64,000 nt of DNA from contig LSRX01000174.1 of NCBI GenBank assembly GCA_001939145.1, positions 538,400 through 602,399 on the forward strand, written 5' to 3'. The notes beneath the pieces were generated by a model, which saw only the letters and a list, made by a program, of their open reading frames with translations, did no database searches and had not been told where the DNA came from. Both the position numbers and the translations under genes were made by a program. This document shows positions 30,147 through 41,084 of this stretch, one piece after another; position 1 is the stretch's first letter; every line of letters begins with the position of its first letter. Source of the DNA: Symbiodinium microadriaticum (taxonomy: Eukaryota; Sar; Dinophyceae; Suessiales; Symbiodiniaceae).

Positions 30147-30719
30147 GTGTGCATATGTCCTCTGAACTGTGATGGCGTCGCTCTGTCATGTCTCGGGCAC
30201 TCGCATATGGAGCTCATCGACTGGCCAAGAGTCTGCTCGCGGGGCACCTGGAAAAGCCAAACAGAGCTTGAGTGGAGTACAATGTGCAGCAGTTCCAGTC
30301 TCGAGCTCTCCACCATCCGATCAAGGAGATCGGTTGCACGTCCTGTCTGCGTCACGTCCATGAATACTATGGTGACTTGCCCTGCAACTGGGAACCCGAT
30401 CCCAACTCAACATAGTGGGCCCGAGCGTTTGCACATCAGCCGCAAACTCCCTACACCACGCTCGCTCAAGAAGTTTTTTATCTATACCGACATCCCGCCG
30501 CACCCCCCAAACAATCCGACCACAAGCTCAGAGTCCTCATGCCTGACATTCGTACTTTCCGCATGCCTCACAGGTCTTGGACTCTACAGCGTAATTACCT
30601 GGAAGACAGCACTACAAGCCCTGCACCATGGCGCCATGTGGGCCCGAGCCTTTCGCCGCTTCGCCAGCGGACCACCTCGGCCTGGTGCTGAGGAGCTGCC
30701 ACGCGCCTTCTGGGAAGAG
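30147..30719 (+). CDS. Coding locus with a membrane segment, unknown product
   Basis: A 191-codon frame to a donor GAAGAG|GTGAGG. Its last part has one hydrophobic helix (CLTFVLSACLTGLGLYSVIT) and then HHGAMWARAFRRFASGPPRP. In a second frame 30272-30412 reads EYNVQQFQSRALHHPIKEIG then CTSCLRHVHEYYGDLPCNWE before a TAG, with a CxxC and good composition. The two could be consecutive exons of a small organelle membrane protein. Not recognised. Confidence 0.45.
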
Positions 30720-30879
30720 GTGAGGTTAGTGCGGGGCGGAGGGGGAGTTTCAGGATTTCGGGTTTGGGGCGCCGGGCATGGAACTCAAAGCTTGGTGCGC
30801 CTAAACGGCTAGACGTTTACTGCCTGGGATGTCGGGGTGTGAAGAAGTGCACAGAGACGGGGATGGCCCGAGTCATCAC

Positions 30880-31136
30880 CACCACCACCACCACCAACAA
30901 CATCATCATCATCATCAACAACAGCACCAACATCCATTATCTATGTTTGCTGCATATGCTTCTTAAAGCATTACAATCAATCAGTCAGTCAGGCAGTCAG
31001 TCAGTCAGTCAGTCAATCAATCATTTAATCATTCATCCATTCCTTCTCTTCCATTCATTCCATCTCATTCATTCCTTTCAATCATTCATTCATTTCATTT
31101 CCACATCATTCACTCACTCACTCACTCACTCACTCA

Positions 31137-31172
<36 letters not shown>

Positions 31173-31335
31173 CTCACTCACTCACTCACTCACTCACTCA
31201 CTCACTCACGCATCCACTCAGTCGCGACTTCGTTTCATTGCATTGGATTGCTTTCCATTCCATTCATTCATTCGTTCATTCAAAAGCTCAATCATGCCAT
31301 CATTCAATGATTCAAGCATTCAATCAACCATCATG
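30880..31335. repeat. CAGT, ATTC, ACTC and GCAC tetranucleotide tracts
   Basis: Successive homogeneous blocks, for example ACTC at 31109-31136, GCAC at 31137-31170, ACTC again to 31208. The 190-codon ORF over this is a repeat translation. Confidence 0.95.
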
Positions 31336-31466
31336 ATTATCGTCGTCGTCATCAGCCTCAGTTTAAGCTATCAGTATACTGCTCAAGAGCAGAAACTGCG
31401 TCAGAATCGTCGTCGTGACGATTTCTCTTGTTACGGATCTTGAGGCGTGAGTTCCGAAGCTTGAGC

Positions 31467-31892
31467 ATGAATGTGCACCAGACTTTGCAATCAAAACATA
31501 CCCACAGGAGACAAGGCCAAGACTCAAACACTGAACGGGGGTATACGGGTCCTGCATCGCATCAACTCGTAGGTCGCCTGTCTGCCATGAATCGAATTAC
31601 ACCTGCAGGGCTGCGACGTGAGCCTAGTCAGTCACCTCTGCAAAATGCAGGTGCGAGAAGCACAGCAGCAGAGACAGAAGGCCGCGCGAAGTGCGCGGAG
31701 CCGGAGACTAGACTCTTCAAGTGTTGTCGGACTCAGTGCCGGTTATTTCTTGTGAAGTGCATAATCGTGAAACCCTCGATGGTGAAGCCAATCCAAAATA
31801 CGAACATGCCCAGATGCGCCTTCAACTTCCCGCCGCCTCCAACACTTTCCCTCCGAGCACCTGAAATTTCCGCTGAGCCCTTGAATGCCTAA
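31467..31892 (+). CDS. Hypothetical protein, 141 codons
   Basis: ATG at 31467, MNVHQTLQSKHTHRRQGQDS, a Lys/Cys segment CCRTQCRLFLVKCIIVKPSM, then a Pro-rich tail and a TAA. No recognised domain; single unspliced frame. Confidence 0.4.
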   Translation: MNVHQTLQSKHTHRRQGQDSNTERGYTGPASHQLVGRLSAMNRITPAGLRREPSQSPLQNAGARSTAAETEGRAKCAEPETRLFKCCRTQCRLFLVKCIIVKPSMVKPIQNTNMPRCAFNFPPPPTLSLRAPEISAEPLNA

Positions 31893-31971
31893 GCCAGATA
31901 GATGTACCCCAAGCTCTGGAACATCTATGTCCTCTTTTTCACAACCCGACCCTGCAAAGCTTTGAAAGCTT

Positions 31972-32087
31972 AACGCCCAAAACATTTCAACCTACAAGCT
32001 CTTGGCCTGTCGGATCGTCGCACCGACTTACCGAGACACCTGCTTCCTAGCCGCCGCGAGCAGCGCGAGCGGGCTGAGGAGAAGGAG
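31972..32087 (+). CDS. Probable exon with charged helix, unknown product
   Basis: RPKHFNLQALGLSDRRTDLP then RHLLPSRREQRERAEEKE, donor GGAG|GTGACG. The RREQRERAEEKE end is a likely coiled-coil start. Family not recognised. Confidence 0.45.
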
Positions 32088-32089
32088 GT

Positions 32090-33000
32090 GACGGCCGTCT
32101 TGTGATTTGGTGCTTTCGGGATTTGGGGTGTAAGGGTCAGGGTACATATAGGGTTTGGGGGTTGAGTGGGTTTCTCGTCTCTTTGACAGAAGTTTTTGGG
32201 GTTTCGGGTTTAGGACGTCTGTGTTTGTAGATGGGCTCCTGCTGCTCGTTTGATTATTTCTATCATTCCTATTAGGCTCAGTCGTAGTCGGTCTGCGGTT
32301 TGTCTTTTTCTGGTCATCAGCATGGTCAGGAGGGTTAGCATCATGTTTAGCTCCATGATGTAATGCCGATTGGTTTCGCCACTACTGCTGTTCTGAGAAA
32401 TGTCGGCGACAAATTACTGATTCATTGATGCACTGCAGTTGTACAGCTGATTGACTTAGGATGTTGCGGTACTCGATCACGTTCAGCTCGTGACTATTTG
32501 GAGTTTTGTAGTTGTGACTCTTCTGAATTACTCTGATCATCAGACCGCTTCTTGTTACGTGCCATTTCAGCGAGATCCTGAACCTGAAACCGAAACCCTA
32601 AACCCTATGGCAACATACCTCCGGTGGAAGAGCCAAGCGTGCTATGGTCGCTAGGACCGGGTTTGCTTTGGGACTGGGTTGCTTGCGTTTTGCTTGCGGT
32701 GATCTGTGTATGTCATCTTTTTGAGATTGATGAGCATCCTGGACTGAATCTGGTGCTTTCTCTTTCAGAAATAAGGCTCCTCACTTTAAAAGACTATTTG
32801 ATCCGTTTGGATACCTGTTGAAGTACCTACCTCTAGCAGTTGTTGTAGAGAGTTTGTATCCCACCAGGGACCATAGCCATGGTTTCAAAACGCCTCTAAA
32901 CCTGAATGCCTGCTCACGTACTCAGCTACTGGGTTTCCATTTAAGGATTGCCGCGGCCGTCATACGTACCTTAATGGAACTAAACCCTCAGCCCCAAACC
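32090..33000. other. Mostly non-coding; one weak membrane-like frame
   Basis: A 65-codon frame at 32624-32821 contains LLWDWVACVLLAVICVCHLF, a possible membrane helix, after a CCCTAAACCC run at 32596. Not supported further. Confidence 0.3.
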
Positions 33001-33006
33001 CTATAA

Positions 33007-33073
33007 CGGTTGCTGAAACGACTGAGCTGAGGCCCTGTCAAGCGGCCACGGCGAAGCCCGGCTGCGACGAGGG
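33007..33073 (+). CDS. Exon island between CCCTATAA and TTTAGGG
   Basis: TVAETTELRPCQAATAKPGC DE, donor GAGG|GTTTCG, with TTTAGGG 20 bases further on; left flank is CCCCAAACCCTATAAC. GC-rich. Two cysteines. Product unknown. Confidence 0.4.
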
Positions 33074-33099
33074 TTTCGGTGGGGAGAAGTAGAGTTTAG

Positions 33100-34040
33100 G
33101 GCTTGGGGTTTAGGATTCCGGCAGCTGTAGAGGCTGTCATTCCGGGAAAATGGCTCCAAATTACGAATTGTACTTGGCCTTCTTAAGCTATGTGGAGGGC
33201 TGGCACCTTATATAAAGCAGTCGCGCTTTTGCCGCAGCCTCGATTCGCAGGACCACCTTACAATGTTCACCTTTTCCTTGAAAAAAAGCACTCTGAGAGC
33301 CTGATAGAGAAAGAAAACCTATAGATTCTGCAGGCTTTAGAGCCGTATACAACTCTTACAGAACATGAAACTAGGCAACCAAGTCTTGTAGTTGCCCGGT
33401 TTAGCTAAGTCGATCCAACTGACACAGAAATGAAGAAAGCAGGCATTTCTTCAAGGTACCTACTGCAACAGACTAGAAGTTCGAGTTTGAGGAGCCACAG
33501 GCAGGGCAATGGTGGAATACTGTCAGAATCAGCCAAGCTCTACAAACTCCCTAGGGGACCAGAACCTAATGCCCTGAACCCGGCACCCCCCAAGCCTAGG
33601 CCCCGTCCCAAATCCGAAGCTGCGACCCACTGCATACGCATTTTTTGAGTTCCAAAGTCCCAAAGCCCAAAACCTTAAGTTCCTGATCCGGAACACCAAA
33701 ACGTTAAGTTCACGAATCATCAATCCGAAAGCTTGAACTCCTCACTGCGACAGCTCTACAACTTACACAGGTTCTTGAACACCAGGGCTCTACACTCTAA
33801 GCTCCTAAATGCGAACACTCTAAACCTTCATCTCCTGAAGTGCTGAAGCTCGACAAATTAGGTTCCGAAAAATACGAAGGCTCGACGCCTTAAGTTCCCA
33901 AATACGAAAGCCCTCAACCTTAAGTTCCTATGCCCATCTCAAGGAGTTTGGTGATGCCGCGGGATTCATGCCTGAGCATGGCGCGGCTGTCAAAGAAGCT
34001 CCCGAGGAACCACAGATACTTGGCCTTCTTGAGCCGTTTT
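33100..34040. other. No confident gene
   Basis: A 72-codon ATG frame at 33430-33648 (MKKAGISSRYLLQQTRSSSL...) is the best candidate. From 33660 to 33940 the sequence has a loose 50- to 60-base periodicity (AAGTTCC/CGAA/CTAC words), probably an old tandem duplication. Confidence 0.3.
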
Positions 34041-34047
34041 GTTTGGA

Positions 34048-34071
34048 GGGGGGGGGGGGGGGGGGGGGGGG
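34048..34071. repeat. Homopolymer G24
   Basis: Twenty-four consecutive G. Length may be unreliable in an assembly. Confidence 0.9.
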
Positions 34072-34445
34072 ATGTGCGAGTTTCAAACTCCAAGTTAGAC
34101 ATTGTCTAGGACAGCAACAAGACAGACATTTGCAACCGCCAGCGAGGCCTGTTGGTTGAAGGCTTTGAGCTGTGGTGTCGCGAATCAACTGTGGAATATT
34201 TCGCTCCTGGACAGACGGGAAGGTTTTGCTCCGTGTGTCCACATCAACCATGAAAGCTCAACGATAGGCACAAGTGGCAGGACAGTGCCATGCAGCAACA
34301 GGAAGATGGCCCACTACATGTCATGGCAACCAGCTTGCAGGTTTGTAAAGACATACAGAAGAGGATGAAGTTTATGGACAAGTGCCAGAACTAAGAACAT
34401 ACCTTGGTGATGTAGCAGGGTAAAACAAGGACACGCATCTGACAG

Positions 34446-34528
34446 TGTTATATATATATATATATATATACACATATCTTTATTTATTTATTTATATATG
34501 CATATGTATATGTGTGTGTGTGTGTCAT
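34446..34528. repeat. AT/TTTA/GT microsatellite
   Basis: TATATA, TTTATTTA and GTGTGT blocks in sequence. Confidence 0.95.
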
Positions 34529-34832
34529 CAAACATCAAATAGGACACCAGTCATGCCTGCTTTACGATAAATTTGTCAAAGATGTGTAAACTCGCTGTTA
34601 GAAGCCCTTGACTTTCAGGATAGCATGCCTTGTTGGGTTTGGCAGGGACTTCGAAGTAGTTTTCCTGCGTTCTCTATACGCTTTTTTGATTGGGTACTAC
34701 AAGATTCGGATAGGTTTGAAGTTTAGGGTTAAGGTTCGTACTTGGCAGTCTCCCATTAGCATGGGAGTAGTCGCCCAAGTCTCCTTCAAAGGATGATGTG
34801 GGTGACGAGCTATCCCAGCACCAGGAAGGCGT

Positions 34833-35156
34833 GTGGGTTCTGCTGACAATTTCACGGCGGATTCCACATCTAGCTATGAGACTGCCAGAAAACACGGATC
34901 GCACACACTCCACAAGTGCAAGAACTTCCTAACCTCCAAAACCGAGGGCTTCAGGGCTTCCAGAGCCAAAGGGGCAGGGATTTGGGATTTCGGGTTTTTG
35001 GGTTTGGCTGGAAGCTTGCGGAAGCCTGGCTTCCCAAGAACTAACCGAGCCCCCAGAAACCTCAACAACTGTAGGACTCTTGCGAGAACGACCATGAATG
35101 CCAAAATTACTTACCCTATCATAATTTATCCGCCTGTTTGCAAAGAAACCCGCTAA
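34833..35156 (+). CDS. Hypothetical protein or exon, 107 codons
   Basis: Contains ADNFTADSTSSYETARKHGS near the start, later basic and repeat-like sequence. First codon is GTG, so it would have to be an exon. Weak. Confidence 0.25.
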   Translation: MGSADNFTADSTSSYETARKHGSHTLHKCKNFLTSKTEGFRASRAKGAGIWDFGFLGLAGSLRKPGFPRTNRAPRNLNNCRTLARTTMNAKITYPIIIYPPVCKETR

Positions 35157-35206
35157 GCACCTAAACCCTATACCTTAAAGAAGACCCGAAAGCAATCCGA
35201 GCTGAG

Positions 35207-35284
35207 GATCCGGGAGCTTGATCCTCCTCAGACGCGGCTCTTGGAGGGCTGGGAAGTGCCCTGTCAGAGCTTCATAAAGGGTTT
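35207..35284 (+). CDS. Exon-like segment after CCCTAAACCC
   Basis: Acceptor GAGCTGAG|G, then IRELDPPQTRLLEGWEVPCQ SFIKGF before a TAA. The CCCTAAACCCTATACC run is 45 bases upstream. Unknown product. Confidence 0.35.
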
Positions 35285-35404
35285 CTAAATCCCCAACTCG
35301 CCCAAAGTGTTCACATGTCACATCCCAACCATTTAGAGAAACCTCCCAGACGTCGTTGGCGTTCTTTCTTCTTTGCTCGTCTGCCGCCTTCTTTGTCTAC
35401 ATGT

Positions 35405-35518
35405 AGTTGTTGCTATTGCGGTTGCGGTTGCGGTTGCGGTTGCCGTTGCGGTGGCGGTGGCGGTGGCTGTGGCTATGGCTGTTGCTGTTGTTGTTGTTGT
35501 TGTTGTTGTTGTTGTGGT

Positions 35519-35554
<36 letters not shown>

Positions 35555-35580
35555 CGTTGCCGTTGCCGTTGCCAATGCGG
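35405..35580. repeat. TTGCGG/TTGTTG/TTGCTG hexamer microsatellite
   Basis: Homogeneous TTG-based blocks. Asn/Ser-, Ala-, Leu- and Cys-rich ORFs in all frames here are artefacts. Confidence 0.95.
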
Positions 35581-36379
35581 TTCACAGAAGGCATCTTAGC
35601 TGTGCTAACCAAGCTTCGGGCGCAACTCTTTCTGCTTGAGCCCATTGAGAGTGCTCCGGAGCCCCGTGCCTCTGTGGAATGCCCTGCCGGGTCCCATTCA
35701 CTTCCCGGGCCTCCTTCGACAGCAAGTTCTGGACGGGCTGGAGGTAAGCGGCAGGGTTTCCTTCCACATTTCCGCGTGGTGGAGGGAGCAGTACTTGGGT
35801 TACGCCTAGGCCTAGTGTTGCGAAACAAGCGGATGGCGAGCCGACTATGCCACAGTGTTTTTCTCCAGCCTATTTTTTTATGTTTACACAAGGCGAGTAA
35901 AGGAGCAGCAGCAATCGAGACCACGCTTGGTTTCTGGTCTCCCTTCGACTTTGCTGGACGAGACACCCCAGGGACAGCCAAAAGCTTGTGCTGCGCAGTA
36001 GCTACGAGCGCTTTCTCACAGGTAGGACCTGGATCGCCTGTGTTTTTCGCGGAGTTTGCTTCGGCAACTACGCCTTCGTACGCAAGCAGGGTGGGCTGCC
36101 ATAGGCTGTGACATGCTCTTCCGCCTCCTCCTCGTCCTCCTCCTCCACAACCACCAACAATGCCGCCCGGAGCATCACTAGATTTATCATCGGCATCACG
36201 ACAATCACCATCATTCTCGTCAGTGATATCATCATCGTCTTCTTCCTGTTAACCTTCACTTGAGTCAGTCGTTCGGATTCTGTTATTATTGTGTGTGTGT
36301 GTGTGTCATCTTCGCCTTGACAATTAATTCGCCCTACGTTTAGTCTTAACCATCATATTCGTCCGTGGCCTTGTCGCAG

Positions 36380-36538
36380 GTGCCAGGCCTTCCAGAGCAT
36401 GCTGTTGCAGTGGCCGAGCGTCTCCACTCGGCGCGAAGTGCAGGGGAGGCTCCAGCAGTTGAGTGCTTGGGAAGGGGACTGGGAGATTTGTGTGATCGAA
36501 CTAAACACATGTTATTTCTTCTGCGACAGCTTGAATAG
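36380..36538 (+). CDS. Probable helical-repeat exon
   Basis: Acceptor CCTTGTCGCAG, then VPGLPEHAVAVAERLHSARS, then AGEAPAVECLGRGLGDLCDR, stop TAG at 36536. The LP-x-HAVAVAERL pattern resembles the LPPxxxAxxxxAL helices of the gene at 38247. It may be an upstream exon of the same gene, with an earlier donor. Confidence 0.45.
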   Translation: MPGLPEHAVAVAERLHSARSAGEAPAVECLGRGLGDLCDRTKHMLFLLRQLE

Positions 36539-36926
36539 GCGTGTTATCAAAATCTGAATAGTTTCGCCTTCCGAACAGGAATGTGGCCGCGCTTCAGGGA
36601 CTTGTCTGCTTTCTGCATGTGAGAATGTGGGCTCATCTCGCCGCGAGCTGAATGCATTATCGCTAAGCGAAGAGGTGGGGATACGAGGTCTGAGTGTCTT
36701 GGACGCTTGGGTTTCAGGGCTTCGGGGTGTTGGCATGTGCAGCTAAATAATAAACCAAACAACATCCTTGCACGACTTGAACCGAAATTACTGTAGACTG
36801 TACCTTTAGAGGCTTATCAGGCCGATACCCGTATTCCTGCAACTCCTCGCTAGCCCCACTATTCTAAACCTTAAAGCAACAAACACTCCCAGATTTGTGT
36901 TAAAGCTAGGAAGCCATCCTTTGCAG

Positions 36927-36959
36927 CAGGTCTTGGCCCTCGGTGCACGGGCTGTGGAG
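36927..36959 (+). CDS. Possible mini-exon of helical-repeat gene
   Basis: Acceptor CCTTTGCAG, then QVLALGARAVE. Short; compatible with a repeat helix. Only the acceptor and frame support it. Confidence 0.25.
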
Positions 36960-37439
36960 GCTTGAAAGCTGATTTCGTTGGGGAATATAGTTTGGTGCTG
37001 AATGGGGTTTTGAAATATATTATAGTTAGCTATCAGAACTCTCAGGAATCATACAATTTCGAAATGTTCCGACCTTTATATTCCTTAGAGTTTACAGGCC
37101 CTGTTGCCTTCAGCATTGATTCTGTCGGAGGCATTAGGGTAATTTCGTTCTTTCATGACCAAGTACGAGGAGAAACAACACTGTCTTGAACAACTACTCA
37201 CACATTGCACATCCGTCCATGGGCGTCGAAGTAGGTGTCAACAGACAAATTAGGGGTTGTGTCTTTCGGGGTCATGGCCTCAACTATCCTACTATTCAGG
37301 ATCTTTGTTTGTTTCGAGTCCGACCTGTTATGGTGGAACAAAGGGAGCTGGCAACATTGCATCTGCGAATAGGTCTCCCGAACAGACAAGTGGCAAGCAG
37401 GTCCACACATGTGAATCCGTTATAAGATGATATATTATA

Positions 37440-37444
37440 ATATG

Positions 37445-37475
<31 letters not shown>

Positions 37476-37486
37476 TTTTTTTTTAC
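37440..37486. repeat. AT microsatellite with T run
   Basis: TATATATA then nine T. Confidence 0.95.
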
Positions 37487-37756
37487 TGTTGATATACTAT
37501 GCTACTATACACTAATAAGATGTGTCTTTTGATGTCTTTGGGCTGCGAATGAATTGCACTACTATGTGATGGGAACTCCAACGAATGTGCAGATGCTCTG
37601 GCTTCCTTTCCCCTTCCTCTCTGAACCTAAAACCAGAATCCCTCCTTGATCCCCAGACCCTAACACACAAGCCCATCCCTAGTCCCTAGACCCGAACCTC
37701 TAATCGTCAAATTAAACCCCAAACACTAAACTGTAAACCCTGACTCCTTTACGCAG

Positions 37757-37835
37757 GCAGTGAGAGTTGAAACCGATGCTGCGCAGCTCGCGCGGCGATT
37801 GGGGCGCCTTTGGCTTCAGATTTTCGCTCTTATAC
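37757..37835 (+). CDS. Probable helical-repeat exon
   Basis: CCTTTACGCAG acceptor after a run of CCCTA-type repeats (37625-37742), then AVRVETDAAQLARRLGRLWL Q. The TDAAQLARRLGRL pattern fits the octotricopeptide-like repeat seen in the main exon. 3' end uncertain. Confidence 0.45.
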
Positions 37836-38246
37836 TGGGGCATACACACTACCACTACTGTTTTGGGGGGTTCCAAGAGGGTACGTTACATAAATAATTG
37901 TTACTATGGTAATACACCCTCAAACCCTTTCATAAATTAAGGCTCCTACAAAAGCGTGTGATGAAGACTTACACACACATGCAGGTCTCAAAGGGCCTAT
38001 AGTCGTCACTTGTGGCACTTTGTTGCGGTTCTGTCACGTGACAGCACTGACTGGAAACGTCGTCGGGCGGATGATTACCTACGCTGCCTCTGGAGCATGT
38101 ATGGCCATGTATGTGTGAGTTCTATTTTGCTCAGTCGGCTCGTGTGGTACAGAAAGCTTAGCATAAGAGAAGTACGGGCGTGTAAAGGTTGCCTGAGTGT
38201 TGCTATGTTGGTTTCTTGACAGTGCATGACAGCCCCAAATAATTAG

Positions 38247-39119
38247 GACCAACCTCGAATCAATCCGTCGCCCAGGCAGCTGGCAATGTCGCTGCAGCTT
38301 CTGGCCAAACAGGCCACAGGCTCAAAGCGGCTGCCGATACTTCGGGACAAGCGGTTGCCGCCCATGCTGACGACTCTTGGCGACCACATGCCAGGCACTG
38401 AGGTTTGGGTCCTCCCTGCGGCCATGAGTGGCCTGGCCCGCCTTGGGGCTTTGGGCTCTGGCAATGCTCTTGCGAGCTCAGCAGCCATGGCAGCCGACAT
38501 CTTGGTGCGAGTGGCCAAAGACCGGCTCGACGACCTGAGCCCTGCCCAGACAAGCCTCGTGTTGGCGAGCCTTGCTGTTTCTGCGGAGCTTTCAGCGTCC
38601 AAGGCGGGCTTGGCTTTGCAACAGAAGCTGGTCTCCACCCTGGAGCTTCGCTGTCAAGAGCTGCCCCCGAAGTCTGCTGCAACCTTGGTCCCGGCCCTTG
38701 TCAAGCTGCGAAGTTCTGGTGGAGTGCAGCTGGCTAAAGGTGTGGCACAGTGCATCGTGGAAGGTGAGGCCTTGCCAGTGAACGAGATCGCCTCAGCAGC
38801 TGCAGGGCTTCAGGCGCTGCGAAGCACCCCTCCAAAGCTCCTGGAGATGGCCGATAGGGCTGTGCACCACCAAGTGCACCTCTGCACCCCAAGGGCTGTG
38901 GTGCAGCTTGCAGCCGCGCTTTGTGAAGGTGGCTCCGATAACGACACCTTCAAAGACTACCTGATGCCTGCCGCACGATCCTTTTTGCTGGACTTCGGAC
39001 CGCGAGACCTTTGCACCTTGGCCGAGTCCTTTGCCAAGGCCTCTGCAGCCGAGACCGATTTCATTGCCGACCTGGCGGACACCCTGCAGTCCAAAGTGAG
39101 GGACATGGGCGCGCATGAG
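38247..39119 (+). CDS. Octotricopeptide/HPR-like helical-repeat protein, main exon
   Basis: 291 open codons. I start the exon at 38247, after AATTAG, because the frame continues upstream of the ATG at 38286 as SPRQLAMSLQLLAKQ, a repeat helix. Repeats of about 37-40 residues begin LSPRQLAMSLQLLA, LSPAQTSLVLASLA, LPPKSAATLVPALV, LPVNEIASAAAGLQ, CTPRAVVQLAAALC and FGPRDLCTLAESFA. This L-x-P-x-x-L/A-x-x-x-x-A-L/F-A pattern is that of OPR/HPR/RAP-family RNA-binding proteins, which in algae mainly control chloroplast and mitochondrial transcripts. Candidate donors are GAG|GTGTCT at 39120 and AAA|GTGAGG; otherwise the frame ends at a TGA at 39138. GC-rich third positions and no repeats inside mark it as real. 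No targeting peptide or RAP domain seen in this exon. Confidence 0.8.
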
Positions 39120-39397
39120 GTGTCTGCCCCTCGGCACTGAGTATGGGAGGGTGCCGGCAAACAGACTCGCACTCTCTTCCTTCATGTCCTCTGCATGTCC
39201 TCTTACCGGCAGACAGGAAGCATTGCCATGCCCTTATGTCATACAAAAACAAAATCGGCCGAGGGCTCAGAATACATTTCTCCTTTTGCAATCATCTCTA
39301 CTTCAAAAGGCTAGAGCAGTGGGAAGAAAGATAAGAGGTAGAAGCAAACCTGAGATGGGCAAAACTCATTTCCGACACTTCGCTGAACCTTCAAGCT

Positions 39398-39423
39398 TGC
39401 AGTTTAGGGTTTAGGGTTTAGGG
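39398..39423. repeat. TTTAGGG units in the intron after the main HPR exon
   Basis: Three exact units, + strand polarity, following the exon on its 3' side. Confidence 0.9.
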
Positions 39424-39592
39424 CCCATCCACTCTCTCTTCTAGCCCTGAGCTCTGGGACTCGCAATGCCGCCGCTGTATTCTTGGCTCAACCTCCCGTC
39501 GAGTACCCTAGGACCACCGGCACTCATGTCTGACGCCAAAATGGAGATGCCAGATCCTGAACTCACATGTTCGGACTCTCCCGCATCTGAAT

Positions 39593-39656
39593 CGATACAG
39601 GAACCGTTATAGTAAGCCTTATGGAACTCCTTATATAGTTTCCTTAACGGTAACCC
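39593..39656. repeat. Small inverted repeat
   Basis: GGAACCGTTATAG and CCTTAACGGTAACC are partly complementary around GGAACTCCTTATATAG. It precedes the next exon-like segment by a few bases. Confidence 0.4.
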
Positions 39657-39840
39657 GTGCCCAAGGTGGCCTTGCTGATCTTTTCACCTGTCTCCTACGC
39701 CGTGCCCGAGCTGATTCCGGCCATTTCGCAGCAGCTGACGCCCCGCTGTCAAACCAGGAGAGACCGCCAGGAACTACTCCTACTCCACCAAGAAAACGAA
39801 GCTGGAACAACAGGAGGTCCGAAGCAAGAAGAGACGGACA
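39657..39840 (+). CDS. Possible helical-repeat exon
   Basis: After GTGCCCAAG two frames are open: VALLIFSPVSYAVPELIPAI SQQLTP, or GLADLFTCLLRRARADSGHF AAADAPL. The second is closer to the repeat pattern and runs to a TAA at 39840. GC-rich segment of about 120 bases; 3' end uncertain. Confidence 0.35.
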
Positions 39841-39954
39841 ATAAAGCCAAAAGATTCACATGTACGTTGTCATCATGATGCTGGGTGGTCGTAATGTCGA
39901 CGGTGATGTTGCTTGTCGCTAGTAGCAATGATGCTTGTCACAACCGCACCTTGC

Positions 39955-40130
39955 TGCCTGCATCATCAGCATCACCACCATCATCAAGGCCATCGCCATG
40001 ACAATCAGTGTCACCCGTTTTGCCATTACTTCAGTATTCCCTCACATCATCACCGACGTCATCACCAACACCACAACCACCATCATCATCACTATTCTCA
40101 TCACCATCATCACCATAATCTCGTTTAGTT
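39955..40130. repeat. CAT/CAC trinucleotide tract
   Basis: Imperfect CATCAC repeats; poly-His ORF is an artefact. Confidence 0.9.
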
Positions 40131-40303
40131 ACGTAAGATTCGCTTGCAAGCGTTTGCTGCTTCTGTACTCTTGCATCGTCGTGGTCGTCGTCATCGCCGA
40201 GCTTTGCAACAGGGGTGTTTTCGGCTACACGTTTTTCACCACATGCGAGTCAGTCTCCACTCGACAAGCTGAAAGCCAGGACCGGGCCGGAAGCTGCATA
40301 AGA

Positions 40304-40404
40304 TAGGGGCCAAAATCATTACCCATACTATTTTTGGGGGGCTTCCTTATTATAGTTGTATCATCATGGGCCCTAAAACCCTATTCTAGTTATTAAGGCC
40401 CCTA
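40304..40404. mobile_element. TA-flanked MITE, TAGGGGCC family, copy C
   Basis: TA-GGGGCCAAAATCATTACC ... CTAGTTATTAAGGCCCC-TA, interior CTTCCTTATTATAGTTGTAT and GGGCCCTAAAACCCT. It lies in an intron of the helical-repeat gene, 75 bases before the exon at 40479. Confidence 0.85.
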
Positions 40405-40478
40405 CAGTAGCCACGCACACACACACACAAGATCTATGGCACCAAGATATCTCGCGGTCACACAGACTCAGACTCAAG

Positions 40479-40561
40479 GAAAAGCTTGGTCGACGAGCTC
40501 TCGCCCAAGCAGCTGGCACGTGTTCTCCGAGGTCTGAATGCTTGCCACTCGGGTGTGTCAG
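40479..40561 (+). CDS. Helical-repeat gene exon
   Basis: Acceptor GACTCAAG|G, then KSLVDELSPKQLARVLRGLN ACHSGVS, donor TCAG|GTAATG. LSPKQLARVLRGLNACH is an unmistakable further copy of the repeat in the exon at 38247. Exact acceptor uncertain by a few bases. Confidence 0.62.
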
Positions 40562-40868
40562 GTAATGATGAAATGCCAAGCCCTGCAATCATCCCACATG
40601 CTGCCGCCCTTTTCCCCGGGCTCCAAACGCAATTGAGCTCATTGGCATTGCCATCCTTGCGGAGGTGTTGTCAGAACCTGCAGGCCTCACCTAAGCTTCA
40701 GCACATACTCCCAGAACCCACTCCCAGGCAATGTGGCGGATGCTCCACTCTTCGAGGTTCCACGGTATTCCTTCGAACATGCTGGGCTTGCGCAGACGAA
40801 CTAGGGCTACTAGGGCAGGAAACCCTTGACCCTGCTGGTAACAAGTTTCGGCCTGCTGATGTCTAATA

Positions 40869-40965
40869 TACAGGCCTCAAAAACGCTTCAACAAATATCC
40901 AATACTATTTCTTGGGGGTCCTTATTATGGTTAGTTGTTCTAAATGGATGCCAAAATGCCGCCCG
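40869..40965. mobile_element. Diverged TAGGGGCC-family copy
   Basis: CAATACTATTTCTTGGGGGT CCTTATTATGGTTAG corresponds to the middle of copy C (ATACTATTTTTGGGGGGCTT CCTTATTATAG). Ends degraded. Confidence 0.5.
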
Positions 40966-41084
40966 GCTCTGTACAGTACCACTGCTCTGCACATGTGTTC
41001 CAGAAGAGATCCATCAGGCACTCAGAAGGCGCGCATCGCAGCTGAGCCACGTCTTCTTTGGGACACACGCTCCTGTGCTTGCAG

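Noticed and set aside
30764..31336. 190-codon + strand ORF
   Set aside because: Consists of CAGT, ATTC, ACTC and GCAC tetranucleotide repeats.
34048..34071. G24 run as a G-quadruplex regulator
   Set aside because: Possible in principle, but homopolymer length is unreliable and nothing else around it suggests a regulatory site.
33928..34251. 107-codon minus-strand ORF with Pro run
   Set aside because: The Pro run is the G24 homopolymer; the piece upstream (MVDVDTRSKTFPSVQERNIP) is a possible exon but unsupported.
35315..35981. ORFs of 194 and 234 codons
   Set aside because: Half of each is hexamer microsatellite; the unique part (35600-35760) may hold an exon ending at GGAG|GTAAGC, but no frame could be preferred.
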